DNA of 64,000 nt from Daphnia carinata (Eukaryota; Arthropoda; Branchiopoda; Diplostraca; Daphniidae). The notes below the pieces were generated by a model. That model saw nothing but the letters and a program-made list of their open reading frames with translations. It ran no database searches and was not told the DNA's origin. The translations under genes and the position numbers were made by a program. Every line of letters starts with the position of its first letter. The first letter of the stretch is position 1. The stretch is taken from assembly GCF_022539665.2 (NCBI RefSeq), contig NC_081333.1, positions 7,190,971 through 7,254,970 of the forward strand, in the 5' to 3' direction. Below, one piece after another: positions 1 through 12,000 of the stretch.

Positions 1-410
1 TATAGGGATTCGATTGATCGATTCAGAATGTCCGTTGTATCTTGCGATGTTTGGCTGGGCCTGGCGTGGGCCTCGGCCTCTGTGTGTATGCGCAACTGGA
101 AACTTTTATGTCATGGCCGACACATTTATCACGTGATTGGCTTTCTTTCTCTTCCTCGCCCCTTTCCCATACGAAATTTTTCTCGTCTCCTCTTTTTTCT
201 CTTTTGCCCCCATGTCGTAAAAAGAAAAAAGAAAAAAACGCGTGTGGAAGAAGGGAAAAATTATTTATTTATGTTTTTTGAAAGATGATCTAATGTCCTT
301 TTCTTTATTCCTTTTTTTTTTTTTTTTCTTTTCGTTTTTCTTTCCTAATTGGCGTCTTTTGTTTGGGATTTTTTTTTTTTTTTGTCCGATCTTTTTCTTC
401 TTCTTCGCAG
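1..410 (+). other. Intron of the phosphatase gene
   Basis: No coding match to the missing N-terminal part of the phosphatase is visible. The stretch is mostly T-rich, with a long pyrimidine tract running into the acceptor at 410. An ATCACGTGAT palindrome lies at 129-138. Confidence 0.55.
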
Positions 411-457
411 ATTCTTTCAGGTGGTGGACGAGTTTCTTCACAGCGTCAATTCCCGAG
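411..457 (+). CDS. Phosphatase exon a (helix before P-loop)
   Basis: Acceptor TTCTTCGCAG at 401-410 and donor GTGAGT at 458. The exon reads FFQVVDEFLHSVNSR and matches the segment just before the P-loop in DUSP11. It begins with the last base of a codon and ends with the first base of one. Confidence 0.8.
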
Positions 458-2125
458 GTGAGTGTGTCATTCTTCATTGGTATTTTTTTTTTTTTTCTTT
501 TCTTTTTTACGACTGCCGTCTGTAAACAAGTCGAAAACGAGAAGAGACGGGGAAGAACCGTCCAAGACATGTGTGGTGTCCAGCTAAGAAGATTTATCAC
601 TGTCTTTTATCGTTTGTTTGCAGGCAAAGTTTTGATGGTGCACTGCACGCACGGGCTCAATAGGACTGGTTATTTGGTGTCGAGGTAAGCGCTGGCTCGT
701 TGCCCATTGGCCGTATCATATTTTGTTATTTTTTTTTTTTAGTACACGAAACAAAATATAAAACACATGTCAACAACGACTAACAGGTACATGGTAGAGC
801 GACGAGGATTCCAACCGGCCGACGCCATTGCAGGTTAATTAAAAAAAAAAAAATTTAAATATTTTTTTATTATCACGCCTTTTAACGTTGATGTTGATCT
901 CTTCATTTTTGTTGACCTCTTGTTTGGGAACTGCGACAGCTTTCAACGAGGCTCGCGGTCATTGCATAGAACGCGAAAACTACCTTGAAGACCTCCATAG
1001 AAGGAACACGTGCACGGACCCTGTCCCGCTCTATCAAAAGAAGTACGGGCGACAAGCTCTTCTTTTTTTTTTTTTTTTTTATTGTTTAATTATTCACTTT
1101 ATTCACTGTTTTATATCTCTTTTCCTTTCCTTTCCAAATCCTTGATGAATTGCCAAAACAAAATTTAATTTTTCATTTTTTTTTTTTTTTTTATTACTTG
1201 CAGCGATGCGGATTATCACGATCACGACCAAGCTTGCGCCAGTTACGAGCATCAACAGGAACGTCCGACCTCGGCCAATGGCTTTAACCGTTACGCTGGC
1301 CAAGCTCGCAGATCAGAACCGATTGAGCAACTGCCTTTCGACGGCCATCGAGATCCTCAACGCCACTCGTACCCTCAGCCTACGTACAACGCTCGGCCTT
1401 CGGTTCACAACGAGAGACCCGCTGACCAACACTTACAATCATATAGTTGGCGTCAGGGACAAGGCTCCAGTAATCGCAGTCACGGCCATCCGAGCCAACG
1501 CGCTAACATGCCATCGACAACTGCGTACCACGGTCGCACAGAGAGTCCCGTGCCTCCAGTTGGGTACGATGGTGGTCGCCAGAGGAGTTCGTATTATTAC
1601 CGCAACGCGTCTACATCCGAAGCGCCAGCCGTACCGAACCACATACGCTTTACGGACCGTTCACTGCCTCGCGAGAGCGCGGTCCACGTGGATAACTGGA
1701 ACGATAGAGCCAATTCGGCCAACGGGGACCGTAGTCGTTCTAGTTTCAATCATCTAGTGCAACAGCGTGGCAATACCAGGCCGATATCGCCATCCGTTCA
1801 GGTCGTAGCTGAGCGTCGTAGCAATGCGTCTGTATCTTCGTCCTCAAAGGCCCGTGAGCGCAGTCTGAACCGCCATCATCGCGATGTGTCGGATAATCAG
1901 TCGACGTCGTCGATCGAGGTTTGCTACGATAGTCGCCTAGTGGAACCTACTGCCGGCCACGACTTCCGCCAGCCTAGTTCCAAAGAAAAGCCTCGAGATC
2001 ATCAACGTGAACGATCTGGATCGGAACAAGCCGATCGTCGTCCGTCCGGGAAAAAGATGCGCCATAGAACTGCGAAACGTTTGAACGCGGATTCTTATGG
2101 AAGGCAATCGAACGATGTGGATTAA
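411..2125 (+). CDS. DUSP11/PIR1-like RNA 5'-phosphatase, 5'-truncated by window edge
   Basis: Five exons are seen: 411-457, 624-684, 787-833, 940-1042 and 1204-2125 (stop TAA). All introns are GT-AG and all junction phases agree. Exons 1-4 encode the C-terminal half of a dual-specificity phosphatase domain. It carries the P-loop HCTHGLNRTGY (HCx5R, catalytic Cys and Arg present) and then RGHCIERENYLEDL, which is diagnostic of the PIR1/DUSP11 branch. That family removes gamma and beta phosphates from RNA 5' ends, usually in the nucleus. The HCTHGLNRTGY loop and absence of a nucleotidyltransferase domain argue against mRNA capping enzyme. The last exon encodes roughly 305 residues of low-complexity Q/S/R/N/H-rich, probably disordered sequence ending in a basic stretch (GKKMRHRTAKR). 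The N-terminal half and start codon lie upstream of the window. Donor 1043 (GTACGG) is not the strongest, but it is the only one keeping the tail open. Confidence 0.88.
624..684 (+). CDS. Phosphatase exon b (catalytic P-loop)
   Basis: Acceptor TTTGCAG at 617-623 and donor GTAAGC at 685. The exon encodes GKVLMVHCTHGLNRTGYLVS with the full HCx5R signature. Confidence 0.9.
787..833 (+). CDS. Phosphatase exon c
   Basis: Acceptor CTAACAG ends at 786 and donor GTTAAT starts at 834. The exon encodes RYMVERRGFQPADAIA, the helix following the P-loop. The donor is followed directly by an A-run. Confidence 0.82.
940..1042 (+). CDS. Phosphatase exon d (RGHC-ERENYLEDL)
   Basis: Acceptor GCGACAG ends at 939. 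The exon encodes AFNEARGHCIERENYLEDLH and continues to a GTACGG donor at 1043. RGHCxERxNYxEDL is characteristic of DUSP11. Confidence 0.82.
1204..2125 (+). CDS. Phosphatase terminal exon (disordered tail)
   Basis: A T-rich tract and TTACTTGCAG end at 1203. The frame stays open for 307 codons to TAA at 2123-2125, with GC-rich third positions unlike the flanks. It is rich in Q, S, R, N and H, with no recognisable domain. An overlapping open frame starting at 1206 is a shadow. Confidence 0.82.
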
Positions 2126-2465
2126 AAAGAAAAAAAGGATATCCCTGACTCCGATCACGTCGATTCCCAAATGCTAGAGAAAAAACAAAATTTAACAAAG
2201 AATTTTCCTTGGGTTTTTAAACCCAAAATTTTTATCGCATTTTTAAAGAAAACCATTTAGATTTTGTTTTTTTTTTTGTGTGTGTGGGTATGTGTTTGAA
2301 TCTTGGAACGGCGACTACCTTGTGTCAGTTTCAAGTATCAAAGTTCTCTTTGGGTTTCGAGCGTGTCGGTATCCTATAGCTCGCGAGAAATTTCACTCTT
2401 GCCGAGTTTTAGAAATGGAAGAAAGCGACGTCGACCAATAAACAAATTCTGGCGAGTTAAAAATA
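2126..2465 (+). other. 3'UTR of the phosphatase gene with AATAAA
   Basis: AT-rich sequence follows the stop. A poly(A) signal AATAAA lies at 2437-2442. A small perfect stem (TTGGGTTT, 2-nt loop, AAACCCAA) sits at 2209-2226. The cleavage site is inferred, about 15-25 bp after the signal. Confidence 0.55.
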
Positions 2466-3955
2466 TCTAACGCACGCGTTTTGTATGCTAATTTTTTTTT
2501 CTTTACTGTTATTATTATTTTCATTTTTATTTCTTTCAAATTTCGGTGTGAAATTATTCAACCGTTTCGGATTTTTTTCTTCTTTTTTTTTTTTTTTTAT
2601 TTTTGGATAACGTGTTATTGATCATGTCGACCTTGACCCGTTGGCATAGCGGTGCACAAAACCTCGCCTCTGCCATTCTTTTTTTTTTTCACGTATCGAT
2701 GGCACGTACCAAAGTCGATTTTTTCTTTTTTTTTTTTTTTTTTTCAAACGAAGCGAAATACCTTTAGCTGTGTGTGTGAACTGGTTGATCAAGAAAATGC
2801 TCGCAATCATCCTCCCTTTGCAATTTAGTTGCGGGTTTCTCACTTTCCTCAACACCCGTAATTACCAACAGACACCGCAAAACCCGACAAACCTTTTTTG
2901 GCTCCGTCCATGGTGGGCGGATGCGTTCCTCTTTTTCATTTTTTTTTTTTTTTTTCTGTGCTAACTAACAAATCGACACCAATTTCGCTGTTATGCTCGG
3001 CTCGCTAACAAGGCGCTGTTGTTCATTTGTCGGGATTGTTGGTGGTTGGGGGGAAGAAAAAAACGGACCGTGGTCGCACTTTGACGAGTTAAGGTGAAAA
3101 AGAAAAAAAAAAAAACATGATTATAACTCATGACGTTTGGCCATGAGTTTCTTTGCCGCCTCTTTTAAGCGGATTAGATTATACAGCAAGAGCACCAAGT
3201 ACAGCACATCATCACTTTTGGCCACCATTCTTGGCCTGTTGATGCATTTCTGTGTGTTACCTTTTGCAACTCTCTTTGACCAGCGCCTTTTTTTTATTTC
3301 GACTCGTTCCGTCTCCGCCAAAAAAAAGAGGGTTTAAAAAAAAAAATGATTTTCTTTACTTTTATCTTTTCTTTTTTTCTTCGTCTTACTTTATAATTCG
3401 CTTTGGATGGTAGAAAATGTATTTCTTATGCACAACAGCAGGTTGCACAGTTTTTACAAGGCATGTTGAGACGACGTATTTGGCAATTGAATTGCAAGTT
3501 TAAGGTAATTTCACTGGCGAGAAAACCGTGTTAACTTTCAACGGCAGTCCGTGTTTAACACGTTACTTGACAAGCCATTTTATTAATTTTTTTTTTTTGT
3601 GTGTGTGTTTGTCTTTTTTTCTTCCCCGTTTGATTGCTTTTAATCCAGGCTTTTTTTTTTTTATCTCTTCGACATCATGACGTTTTCTTCTTCCCCTCAT
3701 TTTCGTGATTAAATGTAGTTGGATTGACGTGAAGGCGATCTCCCGTTAATCAACCCAAAACTGACCTTGATCGCGTCGATAAATGTTTATTCACGTTACA
3801 CGGAGGCGCTTTACATTGGAATGCAGTAGTTTGCTTATCGGTCACAGAGAGAAAATTGAAAACGAAAAATTTCCGATGGCGGCAAATAGAAATTTGTGGT
3901 TAACTCACCTGAAAGCCCAACACATTGTATCTTTTCATCGCATTCACGTTTTGTA

Positions 3956-3979
3956 TGTGTGTGTGTGTGTGTGTGTGTG
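3956..3979. repeat. (GT)12 microsatellite
   Basis: Uninterrupted TG dinucleotides, followed about 65 bp later by a short CT tract. Confidence 0.9.
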
Positions 3980-6270
3980 CATACGTACTTGTATTCATAC
4001 AGGCTGACACTCTGACCCGTTAAATTTATCTTTTCTCTTTTTTCTCTCTCTCTCTCTCTTTCGTCGAGGCCCAAGAGATCAATCAAACAGCTTGGCGTGT
4101 CTATCGCTTTATACATGGGGAAATGGTTGACCAATTGCCAAGGCGAGACACAAAGGAAATTGGAGAAAAGGAATAAATCAAACGACACACGCATACAGAT
4201 TACCTGTGTAACGGTCAATAGCGCTGACTGATTCTTTTGCTTTCCATTTTGCGATGGAGCGATTATTGGGGCGGTGCTCCGACTTCTGTTACATTTCCGA
4301 TCAAGAACCAATTCATTTGCCATCGATAGATTTTTTTAAAAAACGAGACTTGGAAAAGGAGGGAGGCGTCAACGTTGTAACCTTTCCTGCCGCAAAGCTT
4401 ACTAATCGTCTGGAAAATGTGTGTCTCTGGCACATTGGGCCAGTTGTGTTTCCCTCTCCGTTTTTTTTTTTTTTTCTATTTCTTTTCATGAAGAGCGGCA
4501 CTGTGCGATCGAAACCCCCCTCGGTCACTTTTGAATGGAAGTGACCTTTTGACCCCTTGTCTTGATATGAGCCGCTTCTCCTTTTTTTTTCTTGATATAT
4601 ATATATTTTTTTTTTTTTTGCTCTATGAGCTCTATACAACAACATACAGACACATACGAGAAATAGAGCATCAGCGGAAGGAGAAAGGGAGCGGGGGGCG
4701 GCCCCCGGATCGGCGGCGATGGATTGTCACCCGCGATTTGTATACTCCCTTTTTTTTTTTTTTTTTTTTCTTTAAAGAAAAAGCGCACAGCCGGGAAAAT
4801 AGAAGTATATAAAGAAAGGAAAACGAAAAAAAAAAAAAAAAATCCTTTTTTCTTCGTTTTTCTTAAATATGGGGAAATTACTTTTGGCTTGAGCCGGAGG
4901 TATTTGTAAGAAGAAGAAAGAAAGGAAGGATAATACATGTAAAAAAAAAAAAGGAAGCCAAAGAGCTTAACGATATGTGAATTGAAGCCGGGGGGAGGAG
5001 GGCCAGCACAGGGAAATGCAGACACACGCGCACTCTTGACAACAGTTACACTGTGCGTAGATAGGAGAAAGGGAATTGGAAAAGACGATTCTCTTTATAG
5101 GACCAAAAAAAAAAAAAAAAAACACAATAGACTTGAAATTCAAAATGCCTTTTTAGCCCTTCGCCTTTTTTTTTTTCTTCTCTTTTTTAACGATGTGTAT
5201 GGATCCAACCGATAGAAGCCCCACGCAGACAAAACCACAAAGAGAGCAAGCACACATTTTGGTATAGGTTTTAGCTTCTCTTATTCGTTGGAACGTTTAG
5301 GTTTTTATAGCCATCATCATTGGGCTAAGTCTACTACGGTTTTTAATGATGGTTTTCTTTTGTTTGTTTCCCTATAAATCTTGAACATGTTCTTATGACA
5401 AGTACATACACACACGAATGCAAATAAATCAAAAGAACTTGTTAAGAATAGTGTAGATGAAGAGCTCAGGTACGTTGTAGTTTGAAAGGTTTTTTTTTTT
5501 TTTTAAAAAAGGGGGCTAATGAAGTTCTCGACTTGTACGGACGGCCCGGTATAATGGCATAGCTACCGGAACGCAAAAGACTTGGAAAAAAAAAACCATT
5601 AAATAAAAAAAAAAAAAGAAAAAAAAAAAGAGGTTTGAGTAGGACAAGGAAGGAGCCTCTCGCGAAATTGATTTTCTTTTCAATTTTCACCATCATCATT
5701 TTTTTAGATTAGTTACATGGCTGCCTCTGTGTTGAGATTTTTAAAAAATTACACATCTCCGACGTACGTTAATTACGTGTAACTGTAATTACTCGCGTGT
5801 CTCATTAGTATAAACGATCGTAAACCCTTTTGTTAATCCTGCAAAGCGATTCACACCGGAGTATTAAGACGCACACGTTGCGCAACTTTCGCCAGAAAAC
5901 GCAACGCTGTTTTCGGTTAAATTCCGACGTAATCGAGATTTTACGGGATCACGAACAGAGACTACAGCTAAGTCTTTTATAACACGAAGTTCCCCGACAG
6001 TCGTACAAACACCTTTCTTTCTCTCTTTCTCTCCCTTTTTTTCTCCACATCATTCTCTATCCTAACGCCAAACGATTACGCGTAAAAAAATACGGGGAGT
6101 GTTGGGGGTCAAAAACGGGAGAAGCTCGCGGGATAGGCCTTTTTGTTGTTGTTGCTGCCTTCACTATCTCCTTCGTGTTAAAAAAAAAAAAAAAGCTTCT
6201 CTCGCACTGCGGTCAGCGTGTACTATACAACGATTAGACAAGAGACTCCCACGGCATGGAAACAACGCTG

Positions 6271-6320
6271 GCACACACACACACACACAACCACACACAC
6301 ACACACACACACACAAACAC
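6271..6320. repeat. (CA)n microsatellite, interrupted
   Basis: CA repeats with one CAACC interruption. They create spurious H/T-rich frames on both strands. Confidence 0.9.
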
Positions 6321-8778
6321 AAAAGCGTCGTTTGCACATACCGAAAGACCTACAGATGCAACCGAAATGGATAGAAACAAAAAAAAAAACGTCGCTGATA
6401 AAGAAGCTAGCGGAGAGGGAGGGGAGCGCAAATGGAACGATAGCGGAGTGCACCCACACCTGCAAAAAAAAAAAAAAAAAATACTTGAAATGGATGTCAC
6501 CTACTGAGTGCGTGTGTATGTGTCGTGTTGTTTGCCGTGCACATGTCCAAAAAGGTTCTCGCTTGCACGGTAACACGGGAAGCAATTTTTGCGTTGTGTT
6601 TGTGCGCCATGATGCAACACTGGATTGCTTGCCGCCGTCGATCATTGCTCTTCGCGATTATTGTCGACCTTTTGCTTTTTAGTATTTTATTTTTTACTCC
6701 TTTTTTTTTAATATATCTTTGAGACCAAGGACGTCGATTATGCGTTTCGTTTGTTTATCATGGTGGCAATGGAATGGGCATATTTGCATTTGGCTACATT
6801 TGACAGGATTCCATATCTAGAGATAGACTCGTTTGACCCACTGAGGCGGCACGTACAATTAGTAGAGCATGTGGACTATTCATTTCAGCTCCTATTTTGA
6901 AAAAAAAAAAAGGATTATAATAAAAAGTAATACAAAATAAATAGGAGACAAGAGATTTTCGAGACTTTTATGATTGACCTTCCGTGGGTGGTCTAGTTGG
7001 ATTTGTGTATCGTTGTTCACCGCTGATCGTGTGTATAGTGACCTCTTTCACTTTTTTTCTTTTGGGTGAGCAGTTTTTTTTTCAATGTCTGTCAGACGGG
7101 CTCTTATTGTCCGGTCCTTTTCTTGACAACTCTGTGATGATTTGATAGGCATGAACTTGAGATGCGTGGACAGCGAAACTCAGAAATGAGGAAGGAAAAT
7201 CCAAAAGAAAAAAGGGCCAATAGAGATGTCGATTCTCCTTCATTTCGAGACACTCAATTTGTCGGCTCCATTAGATGCAGAGAATCCGAATCCTTTTGCT
7301 TGGATTGTATGAAACTGTCTTGATTTGAATAGCGATGCGTTCACGAAGAATAAACCGCTTCCTTGCCAAAGACTGTACAAAAAGGAAGGGACAGATTTCA
7401 GGACAAGGAAAAAAAAAATGATTCGACGAAAAAATTGAAAGAACAAGAAGACTGAATACGGAGGGGAATGTTTGACATGTTGTCAGGTGAATCGGCGCTT
7501 GTGCCAAGCGTTGCAAATCGTCGTGGGAAACACAAGATGGAAGCACGAGAAAATGTAATAAACAAAAAATTGTTGGAAGATCGAAAGGCAGAGCGAAACG
7601 AGAATGAAGGAGTCCCCGACGAGATGGACAAAAACAAGTGTCAAATTCTAATTCGAATCGGCCGCTGTTGCCGACACAGAGAAGAAACTAGCGGTCCATC
7701 AGGAAAAAAAAAAAAAAAAAAACTTGATTATGTGGCATTTCCCCCCCCCCTTTTTTTTGGAAAATTTCCGTCCTTCACTGCCGGACATAATGGAAGAAAT
7801 TTTCAGGTCCGCAAAAAAAAATAAAAATAAAACGGGCACACTCGCGTGTTTTGCCTCCCGCACCGTTGTCGATGGGTCACCAAAAAAGAGAAAAGGTTTT
7901 GACTTTTGCCGCGTTGGAGGAAGGTGTTAATTTCCCTCCAAAAGAAAAAGAAAAAAAAAGGGGGTTGAAAAATATATAGATTCCACTACAGACATCAAAA
8001 GCAAGGGGGGTTTTGTAATGATGATGGGGCCCCTCTTCTTTTCTTAACTCATTCAAATGGAGTGGTATAGGTGAGATCCACGGGCGTGCGCATATTTTTT
8101 CGCAGTTCCCCGCATTCGATTTGATGTGTTTTGATGTTACAAAAGGAATGTGCAGATTTTGTTTTTTGTTTCTCTTTGGCTTCGCAACGTGTAGACATCT
8201 ATAAAAGATCTATACGTTTTGTGTGTACGTGTGTTGGCCGGCAAGCGATGGCCGTGAAGGAAAAAGAAATGGGGATAGAAATCAAGAGAAAAAGAATTAT
8301 AAAAAGACGAAGCGCAGTAAGTAAGTAAGCAGGGGGGCTCTCACGGTACCTTGAGCTCTTATAGTTGCTGACGCTGTTTCTTTTGGCTGCAGCATGAACG
8401 TGTAGTCAAACCGAAAGAAAGAGAAACAAAAAAGAAAGAAAGAAAAAAAGAGCCAAGCTCTTCGAGCGCACACAACCGCCCCGCCGGTCGTCGTCGGGTG
8501 ATGGATCGCCTTCGATCCGGCTGGAATCGATGTCGACCCCCCTCTTATACAGTACAGGACAGGGCCAAAAAAACCGGGAACACTATCTCATTCTTTTTTC
8601 TTTTTTTTTCTTCTCTTGTTTTATATTCTTCATTTTTTTTCCCATTTTCCCCCCTTTCTCTATCATTTTTTTTTTTTTGAAAAGTTATATCTCTACGCCT
8701 TTTAAAGCAGCTCCTCCTATTTGGCAGAGGCTCATTTCTCGTATTTTGAAACCAGATGTGCAAACGTCCATTTGAACA

Positions 8779-8796
8779 GCGCGCGCGCGCGCGCGC
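8779..8796. repeat. (GC)9 alternating tract
   Basis: Eighteen bases of perfect GC alternation in otherwise AT-rich DNA. It could adopt Z-DNA. Confidence 0.9.
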
Positions 8797-9063
8797 TCAA
8801 GTTCAGAATGCGGTTGATTTCTTTTCATTCCCACCTGAATTTTTCTGTGGTTTAATGACATTCTGGCTAAAAAAAAAAAATACCCTCGTTGAGCGCTGAG
8901 ACACCCAACGACAAGCGTGGCTAATTTAATTGAGCGCAGCAACAACATCTGTGCGTCGAGAAAGAGGGTATATACGATGCAGGCCAGTACTCATCGCACT
9001 CGAACAACACAAAAAAAAGGGAAGACCCTGCATTGCGAGTGCTGTTTTGAAATGCCTATTTAG

Positions 9064-9089
9064 CTCTCTCTCTCTCTCTCTCTCTCTCT
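9064..9089. repeat. (CT)13 microsatellite
   Basis: Perfect CT repeat; the opposite strand is GAGA-like. Confidence 0.9.
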
Positions 9090-12000
9090 GTATCCGACAT
9101 GCAAGTATTCACGTACCCATAAGGATCAAACCTTTTTTTCCCGTTGAAAAAAGCTTCGATCTGTTCCACGTATTGATGAAGAAGCCCAAAACGGATTCCG
9201 CCTTTCTTTTTTTGTTTTTCTCTTTGACTTGCAACAGTCACGTATACTACTAATGTTTCCTTATTTTCTCTTATTCTCGCCCCGTTTGTTTTTTTAAAGG
9301 ATCAAGGATTTCAGCACCGTGATGGTATAGAGACTACTGTATGTGTCTGTAAATCTGGTAGCACACACACACACACACAGATCGTGAAAGGATATAGCCT
9401 ATTCACAAAGCCTAGCGTGATGTAGTGATTGGTTTTTCTCTCTTGATTTCCTTTAGTTTTTTTTAATGCGTTTTATGTTAATGGCCATAAAAAGAAAAAA
9501 AAAGAAAGAGAGAGAAAAAATAGAAACGATACTCATTTGATAGATCCAGCGTTCAACATGATTATTCATCGGCCTCGAGACGTCGACCTGTTTCACGTGC
9601 GGCTATGGTGGAATGCCACTCGTTCACGTCTTTCATACACATGTAATAACCCCATTACAAAGTCAATAGACCCTATTATTTGGAAAAGGGAGGCCGGAGT
9701 TGATGGAGTTGAGACGCAATCAACAAATCGTCTCTCGTGCTCAACCGATCAAACACTTTGCTTGAATATTAGTCCGTCTTTATTGCCTACAAGTTTTTTT
9801 TTTTTTTTAGTTATACGTGAATGTTTACAAATAGATAGACACGGCTGCCGGCTGTATCGAATGGAGGAAAGAAAAAACGGCGGTAGCAGTAGATAAATGA
9901 TGAGAGCATGACGGGACGGAAAATGGCGCAATACATAACAAATTGTACGGATAATAAAAATCGAAATCAAAATATTTCAAAAGAGAATCAAAAAGGCGTC
10001 AGAGAAACAAGGCGTTCTTCCTTATTTTTTTTCTTGATTGCAATGTTTTGTTGGGCGTGGGGTGGGGGGGGGGGCTTTTTGGGATAGAGGAAAGACGACA
10101 TTCTTGACGATTTTTCTGTTTCATATTCCCAGGGCCTGAATGTCTGGTTAGCCGTTTCTTTTTTTTTTTTCAAAGTTGCGCGTGTCATTGGCCCAACATT
10201 AGCAAGCCATAACCTGATTGTAAATGGGGACGAAACAGAGAGAAATGGGGGGTCAAGAACACAAGGCAAGAAAAGAAGGGGGGAACACATTTTCTTCGTT
10301 TTCAAATAGATAGATAGATATTTTTATTTTTTGTCTTTCCCCTTTCCGAATTCAACATAAACATAACCGCGGTTAGAAAGGCAAAAGAAGACGACCAGCA
10401 GCGCGTTGATTAATCGTTGTGCAGGTGTTGCTACCCGACAGCTTTTGGGGGTAATCAATGTCGGAATCCTTGGGGGGAAAACGAGCATTCAAGAATCAAA
10501 GAGCCTATACACAACACACGTATATACACACACAAAACATTCCATCTGTTGCCTTCATAATAACTGAAAGCCATTGGAAAAAAAACAGAGTGCGCCGATC
10601 CCATCAACACTCCCGTACACAAGGCATATATATATTTATATTACATTACTTTTTCTTTATAGCCAGATGTGTTTGTGTGTATGTGTGTGTAGGGAGGGCG
10701 GGGGGGGGGGGGGGGGGGGAGGCAATATAAGAACGGATCGGTAGGGTTCGCATAGGTCGATGGAAATTTTGGAAGAAAAAGAGCTGGTAGCCGATTGCGT
10801 TGTGTGGTAGCAGCGGGCAATCACTCCCGTTACTCTAACACGTCCATAATAAAATGATGAACTACTATTCTAAATAAGCTCACGGGCTTTCGTGTCTGAA
10901 CGTGGAAGAAGAGCTCGACACGGACTATTTAAATTGACCACATTAGTACATATAGAGATGTAGTGTATAAGCGAATGTTACAGCAAAGCGAAGGCTGTGT
11001 GTCCGTCTGAACTGGACGCAACAGGATACCCCTCTTTTCGTGACTAATAGTCAATTGGTTGCTTTGAATATTTCTCTCAGCTGGCGTTCTTCTTTCTCCT
11101 CTCTTCTTTCCGTCGTTTTCTTTTTTTTTTTTTTTTTTATTTTTCATCGTTTTTATGTTAAAACATTTCGTTGCCGGCCGTGAGAAGAAGAAATTTCCCC
11201 GTACGCGTCTGGCGGCAACAGTGGCCTCTTTCTATTCCTTTTTTTTTTTTTTTTTTCTACGGTTCTCTTGTCTTGTTTGTCGAATCTATTGACGACCCTC
11301 GCACCGCCAACAGTTTTCTACAGAGTGTAAACCGGGCCGCCTTATATTACAGCGAGAGTTCAAAAGAAAAAAAAAAAAAAAAGGTTGTTGAGTCTATTTT
11401 CACGACACGTCACGTTGATATAACGTTCACATACAATTCAAATAAGATCGGAAAAAAAATGAAATATCTCTTCGTTTTTTTTTTTTTTTTTTTTTCTAGT
11501 TAATATTTTTGTACTGTGTGTGAAACGGCGGGAGTGTGTGAGGCGCAATATCCCGCACTGCCGCCAAACGATGTTATAAGTAAGTATCTACGTACACATA
11601 AGAGAATGAGAAGGGGAAAAAAAAAGATACTTTTTCATCTTTCCTTCTTTCAAGTATTTTTTTTTTCTTTTTTAGTAAGAAAAAAAAAATGCCGCTCTTC
11701 AGCCTGTTTGCGGCTGTGTCTCGTTACCCCGCGACGAGGCTTCAAGTTTCACGGCTGGCCGCTAACCATTTTTTTCGGTTCATCTCCAAGTCAAATAACG
11801 CGAAGCGAAGAAAAAGAAAAAGACAAAACAAACCTGTGCCTCTTGCGCTCACAACAAGAGAGAGAAAAAAAATAAATACAAATAAAAAGGAGGAACTATA
11901 TAGACGGCGGCGGTGGTGGCGCGGCGGCGTCGGCAACGTAGGTGGAGCAAACGCGTGTAGGCAGGTATGTGTGTATATACATACGAGCGGTAGACGTTTG

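Noticed and set aside
1206-1757. 183-codon frame overlapping the phosphatase tail
   Set aside because: Shadow of the true frame; the real frame follows the conserved catalytic exons in phase.
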